Notes under the pieces: model-generated
Told to the model about the DNA's origin: nothing
What the model saw: only the letters and a program-made list of their open reading frames with translations
Database searches by the model: none
Shown: piece by piece, positions 53,257-62,100 of the stretch
Layout: each line of letters opens with the position of its first letter
Numbering within the stretch: the stretch's first letter is position 1
Assembly: GCA_023426545.1 (NCBI GenBank)
Contig: JAFAAN010000139.1
Span: 1 to 64,000, forward strand
Direction: 5' to 3'
Length of the DNA stretch: 64,000 nucleotides
Origin: Pseudomonadota bacterium
GTDB taxonomy: Bacteria > Myxococcota > Myxococcia > Myxococcales > Myxococcaceae
Program-made: the position numbers and the translations under genes

Positions 53257-54999
53257 ATGATGCTGGGCAACAGACTGGCGACAGGTTCGAGAGTAGCGGT
53301 GGTGGGAGGCGGCATTGCCGGAGCAGGGCTTGCCGCCTCACTCCTTTTCAACGGACGCGCGCGAGGCCTCGCGCTGGACGTCCGCGTGTACTCAGGCGGG
53401 GAAGCGAGGCGCACCGCCCCGCCGGCCGTGCTGACGCCGGAGTGCCGCTCCCGTCTGGCCGCGCTGGGCTGCCGCATCCCCGCGGAGTGGCGCACCCACG
53501 AGCTGCGCGGCGTGGAGGTCATCGCCGAAGGGCGCCGCGAGCTGCTGTCCTCACCGCCCGGCGGACTGTGGGTGGTGGACGGCTGGCCCCAGGGAATGGG
53601 CGGGCTGGAGCAGGTGCGGGACGTGCTCGCCACCTCCGCCAGCGCGCAGGGCGCCCGCTTTCTCCCCCGCCGCGTGGAGCGTGTGGAGCGTCAGGCGCCC
53701 GCGCCGGACGCCCCCGCTTCCGTGCGCGGCTGCGGCTCGCTGGTGGTACGCGCCCAGGGCAGCGGCGACCGCTTCCACGCGGTGGCGCTGGCCTCGGGCG
53801 CGGGGCCGCTCATGGGGGACGCCTTCTTCAGGGGCTTCCGCCCCGCCCCCACCGTGGCGGCGGTCCAGGCGAGGCTGCGCCACGCCATGCCCCGGCTGGA
53901 GCTGGCCCCGGTGGCCCGGCTCTGGATTGCGCCCCTTCCCTCCGTGGACGCCCTGTTCCTGCTGCCCGGCGCCAGCTCCGTATACGCGCTGGCCTTCGGG
54001 CCGGCCGTGACGCCTGCGGACCTGTGCCAGGCGCTGATGATGGCGGCACGCGATGGGCTGGTGGAGGAAGGCTTCGAGCTGAGCGCGCTGGAGACCACGC
54101 GCCTGCCCTACGGCCCCGGCCGGACATTGGTCGCCCCGGGGCAGCTCGCGGTGGGCCCCGCGGCCTTCGGCCACCCGCTCCAGGTGGGGCTGTCGGAGAC
54201 GCTGGCCTCGTGCAGCCGCGCCGCGGTGGCGCTGCTCGATGGCGGGCTGGAGGCCGGGACGCTGGAGCGCCGCTACGTGCGCGAGGGCCTGGGCGAGTTA
54301 CTGGAGGACGCGGCCGTCGGCGCCCGCGCCATCCCCTGGCTGCGCCGGGCGGGCCCCCGGGCCCCTGGCGCCTTTGCCAGGGCCCGGTCGCGGCGAACGC
54401 TGGGGGGCTGCCTCGGCGGCGGCGTCCTGGGCTTGAACGCCCCCACGCCCATGGCGCTCCTGGGCGCCGCGCGGTGGGCCGGCCTGCGGGAGCTGCTGGG
54501 CACCTGGCTCCGCACCACCATGGAGCCCGTGCCCACGCTGGTCCCCGAGCTGGAGCCGGACCTGTACTACGTGGTGGATGACGACCCGGACGCTCGCGAC
54601 GCGCTGACGGCGCTGCTGGAGAGCACGGGCGCGAAGGTGGTGTCCTTCGCCGACGAGCTCGCCCTCTTCTGCGCCGTCGCCCGGCGGCAGCCCACCGCCA
54701 TCCTCCTGGACGTGGTGCTGCATTGGGTGGACGGCCTGCGGCTGGCCGAAGGCCTGAAGCAGCACCCCCTGACCCGGGGGACCCGCGTGCTCGTGATGAG
54801 CGGGCTCAACCGGCCCCATGTCCGGCAGCGCGCCCTGGATGCCGGGGCGGAGGCCTTCCTGCCCAAGCCCGTGGACCCGGAACGGCTGCTGCGACTCCTC
54901 TCCGGGCGCGTCCCCCGCTCCTCCGAGCTGGCCTCCACTTCCACGACGCCGCCTTCTGGCGACGCGCGGGAAGCGGCCGCGGATCGCTACGCATCCTGA
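53257..54999 (+). CDS. FAD-dependent oxidoreductase fused to a response regulator receiver domain
   Basis: A 580-residue protein. The N terminus has a Rossmann dinucleotide-binding loop VAVVGGGIAGAGLAASLL (glycines at 17-24) and the overall layout of a flavin monooxygenase/tryptophan-halogenase-like oxidoreductase (LGLNAPTPMALLGAARWAGLRELLG near the end of that part). From about residue 446 a full receiver domain follows: VDDDPDARDALTALLES, phosphoacceptor in AILLDVVLHWVDG, MSGL, and the lysine of FLPKPVDPE. An enzyme with a C-terminal receiver is unusual. It lies 49 bases after the diguanylate cyclase on the same strand, so the two may share input. The ATG at 53257 has GAGGG upstream. Confidence 0.85.
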   Translation: MMLGNRLATGSRVAVVGGGIAGAGLAASLLFNGRARGLALDVRVYSGGEARRTAPPAVLTPECRSRLAALGCRIPAEWRTHELRGVEVIAEGRRELLSSPPGGLWVVDGWPQGMGGLEQVRDVLATSASAQGARFLPRRVERVERQAPAPDAPASVRGCGSLVVRAQGSGDRFHAVALASGAGPLMGDAFFRGFRPAPTVAAVQARLRHAMPRLELAPVARLWIAPLPSVDALFLLPGASSVYALAFGPAVTPADLCQALMMAARDGLVEEGFELSALETTRLPYGPGRTLVAPGQLAVGPAAFGHPLQVGLSETLASCSRAAVALLDGGLEAGTLERRYVREGLGELLEDAAVGARAIPWLRRAGPRAPGAFARARSRRTLGGCLGGGVLGLNAPTPMALLGAARWAGLRELLGTWLRTTMEPVPTLVPELEPDLYYVVDDDPDARDALTALLESTGAKVVSFADELALFCAVARRQPTAILLDVVLHWVDGLRLAEGLKQHPLTRGTRVLVMSGLNRPHVRQRALDAGAEAFLPKPVDPERLLRLLSGRVPRSSELASTSTTPPSGDAREAAADRYAS

Positions 55000-55406
55000 T
55001 TGCTGGGGGGATGGGCGCCGCGCGTCGCCGGACATCAGCGCCTTGAGGTAGCTGATGAGCAGTTGGACGTTCTGGTCGCAGTCTCGCTACCGCCCCTCGT
55101 CGGTCCCCGCGGACATCTCTGCGACGCGCGAACGGCACGTGCTGGCTGCGCAGCACGGCATGGGCCTCGTCGTGCGACAGAGTACGGAGACAACGATCCC
55201 CAGCTCATGCGCGCTGCGATGGCAGTGGCATAGAGCAGAGGAAGACGCCGGAGGAGGCACACGGGCCACGTTGCGCGTCCCGTTGACGATGCCACCCCCC
55301 AGCTTCCGCCCTTCCCTGAAACGGTCGTAGGACGCGTGGGTCCGGAAGCGGACCCTGGCAAGCGCCGTCGCACGCGAGAGGCGCGGCGCGGGCGCCTGCC
55401 AGCCAA
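55000..55406. other. 407-base gap without a convincing gene, possible gene remnant
   Basis: This gap lies between two convergent genes. Short open frames exist in several phases but none shows the strong third-position GC bias of the neighbours, a ribosome site or a recognisable family. Base use is more even than in the flanks. It may hold a decayed gene or only long 3' untranslated ends. Confidence 0.35.
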
Positions 55407-56024
55407 TTACCTCGGGATGGAGGCGGGCGTCGTCGGCCCACCAGAGCGAAGCACGCGCCGCACGGTGAGCGCCCCTGCCATCAGCGCGATGCCGCGGAAG
55501 AAGATGCTGATTCCCACGAGCGTGCCCACCAGCCACACGGCGGAGATGGGCCACTGCCTCATGACGATGATGCCCAGGACGATGGACACGGCACCGTAGA
55601 GGAAGTCCCAGCCCCACCGGGAATAGCGGTCCATCACCGAGGTGATCGCGTGGAAGAGCCCGCTGGCGAAGAAGTAGCCCGCCAGCAGCAGTGTCATCGC
55701 GCCCAGGCCGGCGGCCGGGTAGACGAGGACGAAGAGGCCGACGACGATGGAGAGGATACCGCTGAGCAGATACAGCCAGAACGGTCCGCCTGACTTGCGC
55801 GTGCGGAAGGCGGAGATGATCTCCATGATGCCTGCCCCGGCCAGGAAGGCACCGAACAGGATGGCCGTCACCAGGCTCGTGAAGAAGGCGGCCCCCAGTG
55901 CGACGATGCCCAGGATCGTCATCAGGAGCCCCAGGATGAAGGGGCCGCCCCAGGCCGCTGAGTTCACCCGCGGCGTCACGTCAGGGGTCAGGATTTCCGG
56001 TCTGCGTTCATCGGAGATGGCCAT
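55407..56024 (-). CDS. HdeD family membrane protein
   Basis: A 205-residue protein with about six transmembrane helices in three hairpins (GGPFILGLLMTILGIVALGAAFF; VTAILFGAFLAGAGIMEIISAF; WLYLLSGILSIVVGLFVLVYP; ATMTLLLAGYFFASGLFHAITS-type segments; WPISAVWLVGTLVGISIFFRGIALMAGAL). This spacing and the R(T)RKSGGPFWLYLL loop match HdeD, linked to acid resistance in enterobacteria but of unknown molecular function elsewhere. The ATG at 56024 has GGGAG eight bases upstream. It appears monocistronic. Confidence 0.87.
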   Translation of the reverse strand: MAISDERRPEILTPDVTPRVNSAAWGGPFILGLLMTILGIVALGAAFFTSLVTAILFGAFLAGAGIMEIISAFRTRKSGGPFWLYLLSGILSIVVGLFVLVYPAAGLGAMTLLLAGYFFASGLFHAITSVMDRYSRWGWDFLYGAVSIVLGIIVMRQWPISAVWLVGTLVGISIFFRGIALMAGALTVRRVLRSGGPTTPASIPR

Positions 56025-56210
56025 GGCGACTGCTCCCGAAGAGTGAGCACCACGGAGGCCAGGCCCCCTCACACCATGTCCACCCAAGGTGGGCGCAGCC
56101 GAGGCCTGGCACATCCACCCTCGAAGATGGCCCCTGGGACGAGGCGCGACAACGCCCGCCCCCCCGCTCCGTCCCTTGCCCGCCCCACCCCAGTTCGGGG
56201 GGGGCGCGGG

Positions 56211-57137
56211 TCACGCGGGCGGCGTGGCTACCCGCGCGAGCGCGTCTTCATAGGGCGGCGACAGGAAGACGGCGCCGGGCTCCTTGCGGAACCACGTCAA
56301 CTGACGCTTGGCATACCGGCGCGTCTCCTGCGCGGTGTCGTGGATGGCCGCGTCCTCGGTCATCCGGCCTTCCACGACGGCGCGCGCCTGCACATAGCCC
56401 ACGCTGCGCATGGGCGCAGCGTCCGCGTAGCCCCGCGCCAGCAACGTCCGCGTCTCCTCCACGAGCCCATGCGCGAACAACGCCCGCGTCCGCGCGTTGA
56501 TGAGGCGATACAGCTCCTCCCGTGGCGGAGACAGGACGAAGAGCCGGAAGGGATACCGGTCCGGAGCGAAGGCGTGGGCCCGGCGGAACTCCGACGCGGG
56601 GACGCCCGTCTGGGCGTGGATCTCCAACGCGCGGATGACACGCACCAGGTCCTGCGGAGGCAGCTTCGCCGCCGTCTCGGGATCCACCTCCGCCAGCTTC
56701 CGATGGACCGCCTCGCGTCCCTCTGTCGCCGCGAGCGCCTCCAGCGACTCCCGCAACGCGGGCAGCGCCCCGGGCGCCTCGAGCACTCCATGTAGAAGCA
56801 CCCGCAGGTAGAGCCCTGTGCCACCGACGACGAAGACGGGCCGGCCGCGCGCCGCAATCTCCAAGATGATGGCGTCCGCGCGCCGCTGATATTCGACGGC
56901 GGAGAACGGCTCCATCGGGTCCACGGCGGACACCAGATGGTGTGGGACGGCCGCCAGTTCCTCCGGGGACGGCTTCGCCGTCCCGATATCGAAATGCCGG
57001 TACACCTGCTGCGAGTCCGCGCTGACAATCTCCCCGCCGGCCCGCTGGGCCAGCGCGATGGCCAGCGCCGTCTTGCCCGAGGCCGTGGGCCCGGCAATCA
57101 CCGTCAACGCGGGCCGGGCCGCGCTTGCTTCACGCAT
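56211..57137 (-). CDS. miaA: tRNA dimethylallyltransferase
   Basis: A 308-residue enzyme that adds a dimethylallyl group to N6 of A37 in tRNAs reading UNN codons. The P-loop VIAGPTASGKTALAIALAQ, the SADSQQVYRHFDIGTAKP and PHHLVSAVDPMEPFSAVEYQRRA substrate segments, FVVGGTGLYLRVLLHG and the C-terminal ETRRYAKRQLTWFRKEP are all family marks. It lies 41 bases after the HPr-kinase-like gene and ends that minus-strand run. Its housekeeping function is unrelated to the peptide system upstream. Confidence 0.97.
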   Translation of the reverse strand: MREASAARPALTVIAGPTASGKTALAIALAQRAGGEIVSADSQQVYRHFDIGTAKPSPEELAAVPHHLVSAVDPMEPFSAVEYQRRADAIILEIAARGRPVFVVGGTGLYLRVLLHGVLEAPGALPALRESLEALAATEGREAVHRKLAEVDPETAAKLPPQDLVRVIRALEIHAQTGVPASEFRRAHAFAPDRYPFRLFVLSPPREELYRLINARTRALFAHGLVEETRTLLARGYADAAPMRSVGYVQARAVVEGRMTEDAAIHDTAQETRRYAKRQLTWFRKEPGAVFLSPPYEDALARVATPPA

Positions 57138-57178
57138 GGCCGCCCGCTCCAGCCCTTGCCTGGTACCTGCCCCACATC

Positions 57179-58054
57179 TCACGCATGCCCCAGCATTCCT
57201 TGCACGGCGGCGACCGCGGAGTCATCCCTCGCGAAGACGAGCCGCACGGGCGCAACCTCCGTCAGCATCCGCCCGGACGCGGCGAGCAGCCCGCCGCGGC
57301 CCGCCGGGGTCGCCTCGGGCAGCAGCGCATTCACCAGCAGCATCCGCCCCACGTCCCCAGCCGGATGCGGCTCCCATCGAGAGGTGGCATCCCAGGCCAG
57401 CGTCCCCACGGCAGCCAGCCGGGCCTCCACGGGTCTGCCCACGTTCCAGGGGGTCCCAGCCACCCGCCACCCCATCCCCGGCTCGGGCCAGACGGCGACC
57501 AGCTCATCGGATAGCAGCTCGCCTCCCGCCCCTGCCCAGAGCGCCCCGAGCGTGCTCTTCCCTGCCCCCGAGTGCCCGGTGAACAACGCGGCGCGGCCAT
57601 GGTGCGCGACGGCCACCCCATGGACCAGCAGCCCGCCACGCCGCATGAGCGCCCGGGCGAGCATCACCTTCAGCACCGTCTCCACGGGGAAGCGCCCCTG
57701 TCCCACCACCCGGGCCTCGCGACCGTCGTCGGAAAGCACCGCGTCATAGTCCTCACCCGCCAGCGTCAGCGCGCCGTCCGCCCGCCGCGAGGCGCGAGGC
57801 AGCGAGCGGAGCGAGGGCTCGGAGCGGAGGCCGGCGGGGGGCCCGGCGCTCAGCCGCGCCGCCTCCGCGCCGAAAGCGCCGCTGTGGACCACGAACCGGG
57901 AGAACATGCGTCCGAGCGAGTCTCGCAAACCCGCCTCGGGAACTTCCACCACTGCCGACCATCCGGCGATGCGCAGGCAGAGACTGGCGCCCGTCACCGG
58001 GGCTCCCGGCGAGAAGCTCAGGGGATGCACTCCGATTCGCCGGGGATGTGGCAC
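57179..58054 (-). CDS. HPr-kinase-like protein of a peptide-modification operon
   Basis: A 291-residue protein with an HprK-like C-terminal kinase core: Walker A GHSGAGKSTLGALWAGAGGELLSDELVAV (near residue 160) preceded by LLVHGVAVAHHGRAALF. It lacks the N-terminal HprK sensor domain and the PTS context, so it belongs to the HprK-related kinases found with PqqD-like proteins. Homologues in lasso-peptide clusters phosphorylate the peptide C terminus (PadeK type). The GTG at 58054 overlaps the upstream peptide gene by 37 bases; GTG at 58030 is an alternative start. The substrate is unproven. Confidence 0.75.
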   Translation of the reverse strand: MPHPRRIGVHPLSFSPGAPVTGASLCLRIAGWSAVVEVPEAGLRDSLGRMFSRFVVHSGAFGAEAARLSAGPPAGLRSEPSLRSLPRASRRADGALTLAGEDYDAVLSDDGREARVVGQGRFPVETVLKVMLARALMRRGGLLVHGVAVAHHGRAALFTGHSGAGKSTLGALWAGAGGELLSDELVAVWPEPGMGWRVAGTPWNVGRPVEARLAAVGTLAWDATSRWEPHPAGDVGRMLLVNALLPEATPAGRGGLLAASGRMLTEVAPVRLVFARDDSAVAAVQGMLGHA

Positions 58055-58194
58055 TGGGAAATCTGCGCCAGCGCCACGAAGGGCTGCTCCCAGAGGATGG
58101 CCGGCGCCTCATAGGCCTGAGGCGCGGTGGGCAGAGGTGTCTGAGGGGAGTCCGAGGTCATGGGGTGCACGAGCGAAGTAGGAGGGACATCCAT
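58018..58194 (-). CDS. Putative 58-residue modified-peptide (RiPP) precursor
   Basis: A very short gene with two Cys residues near the end (C48 and C56 in QCHIPGESECIP) and a leader-like front part containing YEAPAI, i.e. a Y-x-x-P-x-(I/L) motif (Tyr28, Pro31, Ile33) of the kind PqqD-type recognition elements read in lasso and other RiPP leaders. It starts by one-base TGATG overlap with the preceding beta-propeller gene; an internal ATG at 58161 would give 47 residues. The neighbouring PqqD-like protein, kinase and peptidase support a precursor role. The mature product is unknown. Confidence 0.65.
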   Translation of the reverse strand: MDVPPTSLVHPMTSDSPQTPLPTAPQAYEAPAILWEQPFVALAQISQCHIPGESECIP

Positions 58195-61100
58195 CACGGG
58201 AACGGCACAGGGAACGCGCAGATGCGGCCGTCCTCGGAACCCACGTGGAGGCGGCTCACGGTGTGGTCGACCGTGGGCGTACCGATTCGCTGCGCGCCGC
58301 CAATCGAGACCTGACGGGAGTCGGTGCCGTCCAGCAGTTCGAGCTGATGGACCTGGCCGTCGGAGCTGCCCACGTAGATCCGGGCCACCCCATCCCGGTT
58401 GAAGGAGAACGTGCCGGAGGGCGACGCGATGGGGGTGCTCCAGCGCAACACCGGCAGAGAGGCCGCGGGGCCCGTGACGTCGTAGAACGCGACCTGCCCG
58501 GCGGAGAGGCTGGCCACGAAGCCCGCGCCCTGGGGGCGCACGAAGCTGCTGAAGGCAGGGGTGTTCGGCTCTGGACGCGTGGTGACCGGCAGGCTCCACG
58601 CGAGCTGCAAGGTGGCCGCGTTGACGCCGTGGACGAGACCGTCGCTGTCCGTCACCAGGATGAGGTTGCTGTACGCGTTGCGCACCAGGCTCAGCTCCAC
58701 ATCCCCCACCGGCAGTTCGGCGAGCTGCTCGCCCGTCAGGGTGTCCAGCACGCGCAGCGTGTTCACCGAACCGGCATTCGAGCGGGTGGCCACGAAGAGG
58801 CGGTTGGTCGCGTAGTCCACCACCATGCCCCCCGCGACCATGCCCAGGTTGCCCGGCTGGTAGCTCCACACCGCCGCGCCCGTGGCGGCATTCAGCGCCA
58901 CCACGCGGTTCTGCGCCGCGCTCGCCAGCCGCGTGGCGAAGAAGACCAGGTCTCGATTGGGGTGCGCGGCCCGATACGCCGCGTTCGCGTAGTCGAAGAG
59001 CTGCGTGACGGGGAAGGACTGGATGGTGCCAATGGGCTGCCCATCGTTGTCCCAACGCCACAGCACCGCGCCGCTCTCCGCGTGGAGCGCCGTAGCCACG
59101 CCGCCCTGGTCGCCCACCAGGATGTACTGCCCGGGCAGACCGTGCAGCGGCACTACCGGGAACCGGCTGCCGATGAGCCCCGCCAGGGGCCGCGGACGCC
59201 AGCGCTCCGCGCCATCCGCGGATGGATTCGTCACGTGGGTGAGGTTCGCCACCACGGAGTCGTTGAAGGCACTGAAGATGCCCACGCCCAGCTCGGTGAT
59301 GGGCTGCTGCAGCGCGTTCAAGCCCACCGAGTAACACCACAGCGGCGCCGAGCCCACGCGGGCACGCGGCGTGGCCACCAGGGCCGCGGACGTGGGCTGG
59401 TTGCCCGCCGAGTACTGGCGTGAGTCATCCGTGTTGAAGACGCGGTAGTAGTACGTCGTCCCGTTCGTCACCGACGTATCGGTGAACGACCTCGCGGCGC
59501 CCGCCTCGTCCGCGAAGACGACCTGGGCATTGCCCAGCGTCGCCCCTTCCCCATAGCGCACGCCGTGCGTGGGCGCGAAGTTCGGGGGCGCTCCGGCCGC
59601 GCGCAGCACCAGCACCCCGGCATGCACCGCCGGGTTATCCCAGTTGAGCGTCACGCTGCCGTCCCGGGCCACCGCAGTAAGCCGGGCCACCTCGGGCGCG
59701 AAGCCCGCCAGCAGCCGCATGGGTGCCTCGACGCGGATGGGCGGCCCGCCGTAGTCGGCGATGAGGTGGAAGCGGTGGCGGAACGTCGTCGCCGCCGACA
59801 GCGACGTCCCTGCGCCGAAGTCCGAATACACCACCGTGAACGAGCGCTCGCCGTTCACCGGGATGCCGGCGGAGGACGTCGACTCCCAGGTGATGCCGGT
59901 GGCGTTGTTCGACGCCAGCCGCCAGCCGGAAGGGGCCTCGCCCGTGCCGGAGATATTGAAGTAGTTGAGCGCAGGCCGCAGCAGCGTGACTTCGTGCAAC
60001 GGCAGGGGCCCCCGGTTCTGGATGGTGTAGACGACCGGCTGCGCCGTGGCGTTGGCCCTCACCGCGTTGATGCTCATGCGCACGCGGTGCAGCACCACCT
60101 GTCCCCGCTCCGAGTCCACCAGGTCCGACGAAACGGCGGTGCCGTTGCGCGTGGCATCCACCCGACCTTGGAAGCGGTAATCCGCGAACCGCGCTCCCGA
60201 CACCCGATACGTCCAGACGAAGTGCGCAGAGGCGCCCGGATCCAGCCGGGGAATGCTCATGGGTGACGGACCGGACTCGAGCGTCGCGTCCGCCGAGCCC
60301 GCGAAGACGGGCGCTCGCGGCGTCACGTTCAAGAAGGTCTCCGTCGAGGAGGGATTGGACACCGTGAGCCGGACGCGCACGGTGTCCCCGGAGAACGCAT
60401 CCAGGGTGTCCACGTCCATGGCCACCGGGAGGTCGCCCACGTTGACCATCCGCGCCGCTGCCATCGGCGAAACGACGGAGCCCGAGCTGTTGGCGCCACG
60501 CGCCTGCACCACCAGGGTGCCCGCGGCGGCGGTCCTCGCACGCGCGGCGAAGACGCCCGCGTTCCGGCTGGGGATGTTCAGCCGGAACGAGCCCGGCTCC
60601 TGGTCCACCACCTGGAACGTGACCGCGCCCGCGCGCGTGGACAGCCCGTCGACGGTGCTGTTGTTCTGCGCCGCCCCGGTCCGGTTCTCCACCACCATCC
60701 GGGCATCGACGTCGCCGCCGATGCCCATGACGCTCGGTTGCACCTCCACCTGGGTGAACATGCCGACGCGGGACCAGGTCGATTCCGCGGCCGACACGGT
60801 CGTCGTGAAGTCGCCCCCCGCGCACGAGTCGCGCGCCACCGTGTTGCCCGAGACGAACCGCTCGTTGTTCTGGTCGGTGGTCGCCGTCGGCGGAATCATC
60901 CGGAGCACGAACCGGGCCGTGTCGTCCTGCCCCAGCCCGTAGTCACCGCTCCCGTTGCAGGGGTCCAGGTTGTAGAAGGTGATCCACCGCAGGTCGGAGA
61001 AGTAGTCCACCGTCCAGCCCGGGGGCGCGATGGAGTCCAGCGGCACGTAGCCGGCGGGCAGCGCGAAGGTCACCTCGTTGATGCGCCGGAACAAGGGCGA

Positions 61101-61289
61101 CCAGCTCAAGGTGTCATTGCGCACGTCGACGGTCAGCTCGGAGGCTTCGTCCATCACCACCCGGGCGCGGGACTCGCCAGCCTGGGGAATGGTGGTGATG
61201 ACGAATCTTCGGGGAACCGACTGCGCGGCCCCGAGTGAGGGCGCCACGAGCGCGGCGATGGCGGCGAGGCGGGCGGAGAACAGACGCAT
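58194..61289 (-). CDS. Large exported protein with PQQ-like beta-propeller and fibronectin-like domains
   Basis: A 1031-residue protein with a signal peptide (MRLFSARLAAIAALVAPSLGAAQ). The first half holds several beta-sandwich repeats (CARDB-like: LPVAMDVDTLDAFSGDTVRVRLTVSNPSSTETFLNV; QVVLHRVRMSINAVRANATAQPVVYTIQNRG) and a fibronectin-III-like stretch (VARDGSVTLNWDNP). The last 380 residues are a PQQ-like propeller (ATALHAESGAVLWRWDNDGQPIG; NRVVALNAATGAAVWSYQPG; LHVGSEDGRICAFPVPF). It is likely a cell-surface or secreted protein. It is in the same operon as the PqqD-like, peptidase, peptide and kinase genes, yet its role there is unknown. The ATG at 61289 follows the upstream lipoprotein gene after 11 bases. 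Confidence 0.82.
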   Translation of the reverse strand: MRLFSARLAAIAALVAPSLGAAQSVPRRFVITTIPQAGESRARVVMDEASELTVDVRNDTLSWSPLFRRINEVTFALPAGYVPLDSIAPPGWTVDYFSDLRWITFYNLDPCNGSGDYGLGQDDTARFVLRMIPPTATTDQNNERFVSGNTVARDSCAGGDFTTTVSAAESTWSRVGMFTQVEVQPSVMGIGGDVDARMVVENRTGAAQNNSTVDGLSTRAGAVTFQVVDQEPGSFRLNIPSRNAGVFAARARTAAAGTLVVQARGANSSGSVVSPMAAARMVNVGDLPVAMDVDTLDAFSGDTVRVRLTVSNPSSTETFLNVTPRAPVFAGSADATLESGPSPMSIPRLDPGASAHFVWTYRVSGARFADYRFQGRVDATRNGTAVSSDLVDSERGQVVLHRVRMSINAVRANATAQPVVYTIQNRGPLPLHEVTLLRPALNYFNISGTGEAPSGWRLASNNATGITWESTSSAGIPVNGERSFTVVYSDFGAGTSLSAATTFRHRFHLIADYGGPPIRVEAPMRLLAGFAPEVARLTAVARDGSVTLNWDNPAVHAGVLVLRAAGAPPNFAPTHGVRYGEGATLGNAQVVFADEAGAARSFTDTSVTNGTTYYYRVFNTDDSRQYSAGNQPTSAALVATPRARVGSAPLWCYSVGLNALQQPITELGVGIFSAFNDSVVANLTHVTNPSADGAERWRPRPLAGLIGSRFPVVPLHGLPGQYILVGDQGGVATALHAESGAVLWRWDNDGQPIGTIQSFPVTQLFDYANAAYRAAHPNRDLVFFATRLASAAQNRVVALNAATGAAVWSYQPGNLGMVAGGMVVDYATNRLFVATRSNAGSVNTLRVLDTLTGEQLAELPVGDVELSLVRNAYSNLILVTDSDGLVHGVNAATLQLAWSLPVTTRPEPNTPAFSSFVRPQGAGFVASLSAGQVAFYDVTGPAASLPVLRWSTPIASPSGTFSFNRDGVARIYVGSSDGQVHQLELLDGTDSRQVSIGGAQRIGTPTVDHTVSRLHVGSEDGRICAFPVPFP

Positions 61290-61300
61290 GGTCGAGTGCC

Positions 61301-61804
61301 TCACGGAGCCAGGGTGAAGGAAGCCGCCGTCAGGGGCTCCCCGTCGAGGAAGAAGCGCGCCTCCCACGTGCCGCTCATGCCGGCGGTGGCCACGGCCGTG
61401 CCGGCCACGGGAAGGGAGAAGCGCACCGTGCGCGATTCATCCGCGCGGACATCCACCTGGGTGGCGCGCCGCTCGTACGGAAGGCCGGACGGCGGGACGA
61501 ACTCCACCGACACCTGGCGCCGTCCCCGGACGCCGCTCACCGTCAGGTCGACGTCCACCTGGGCCATCGACAGCAGGCCCCGGTTCCCCTCCTCCAAGCC
61601 AATGAAGGCGGCGCTGCCCTGGGGCACCACCGGGGCGGGCGGCGGCGTGGCCACGGAGTCCTCGTGCGGAGGCAACACGTCCGTGGGTGTCACCGGCTCC
61701 GTCCCCTGTCCAGGCGGCGCACGAACCGGCGCATAGGGCGCCACCCCCTCCGAGCACGAGGCCAGCAGCACCGACGCCGTCAACAACAAGAGGCGCACCC
61801 GCAT
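61301..61804 (-). CDS. Small lipoprotein in the peptide-modification operon
   Basis: A 167-residue protein with a lipoprotein signal (MRVRLLLLTASVLLASC, lipobox LLASC), a Pro/Thr/Glu linker, and one beta-sandwich domain (QVDVDLTVSGVRGRRQVSVEFVPPSGLPYERRATQVDVRADESRTVRFSLPV). The ATG at 61804 overlaps the PqqD-like stop by one base (TGATG). It probably anchors or docks the exported beta-propeller protein next door, but this is inference. Confidence 0.78.
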   Translation of the reverse strand: MRVRLLLLTASVLLASCSEGVAPYAPVRAPPGQGTEPVTPTDVLPPHEDSVATPPPAPVVPQGSAAFIGLEEGNRGLLSMAQVDVDLTVSGVRGRRQVSVEFVPPSGLPYERRATQVDVRADESRTVRFSLPVAGTAVATAGMSGTWEARFFLDGEPLTAASFTLAP

Positions 61805-62100
61805 CACCGAACCTCCTCCACCGCGTCGATGAGCCCCAGCCGGGCCAGCTCCGTCAGGAACAGGAGCGTGTCCGCGAGCACCTGCTCCACGTTCCACCCG
61901 TTCCGCTGGGCCACCTGCTCCACCACGGCCCGCGCGGTGCGCGTCCCGTCACAGAGCTTCCAGATTTCGATGGCCGTCCCGTTGAGGCCGCGGAGCGTGT
62001 TTCCCTCGGCGTCCAGGACGATGTAGTCCGAACCGAAGTGCTGGCCCGAAACGCCCTCGCGCCACCGCGGCGCATGGGCCGCGTCGAATCCGGTGCTCAT
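61804..62100 (-). CDS. PqqD-family peptide-recognition protein
   Basis: A 98-residue winged-helix protein of the PqqD/RRE family: HFGSDYIVLDAEGNTLRGLNGTAIEIWKLCDGTRTARAVVEQVAQRNGWNVEQVLADTLLFLTELARLGLIDAVEEV. PqqD-type proteins hold the leader peptide of RiPP precursors for the modifying enzymes. It overlaps the peptidase gene by four bases (ATGA) and the lipoprotein gene by one. Membership in the operon with an HprK-like kinase matches the class labelled in databases as HPr-rel-A system PqqD family proteins. Confidence 0.86.
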   Translation of the reverse strand: MSTGFDAAHAPRWREGVSGQHFGSDYIVLDAEGNTLRGLNGTAIEIWKLCDGTRTARAVVEQVAQRNGWNVEQVLADTLLFLTELARLGLIDAVEEVR

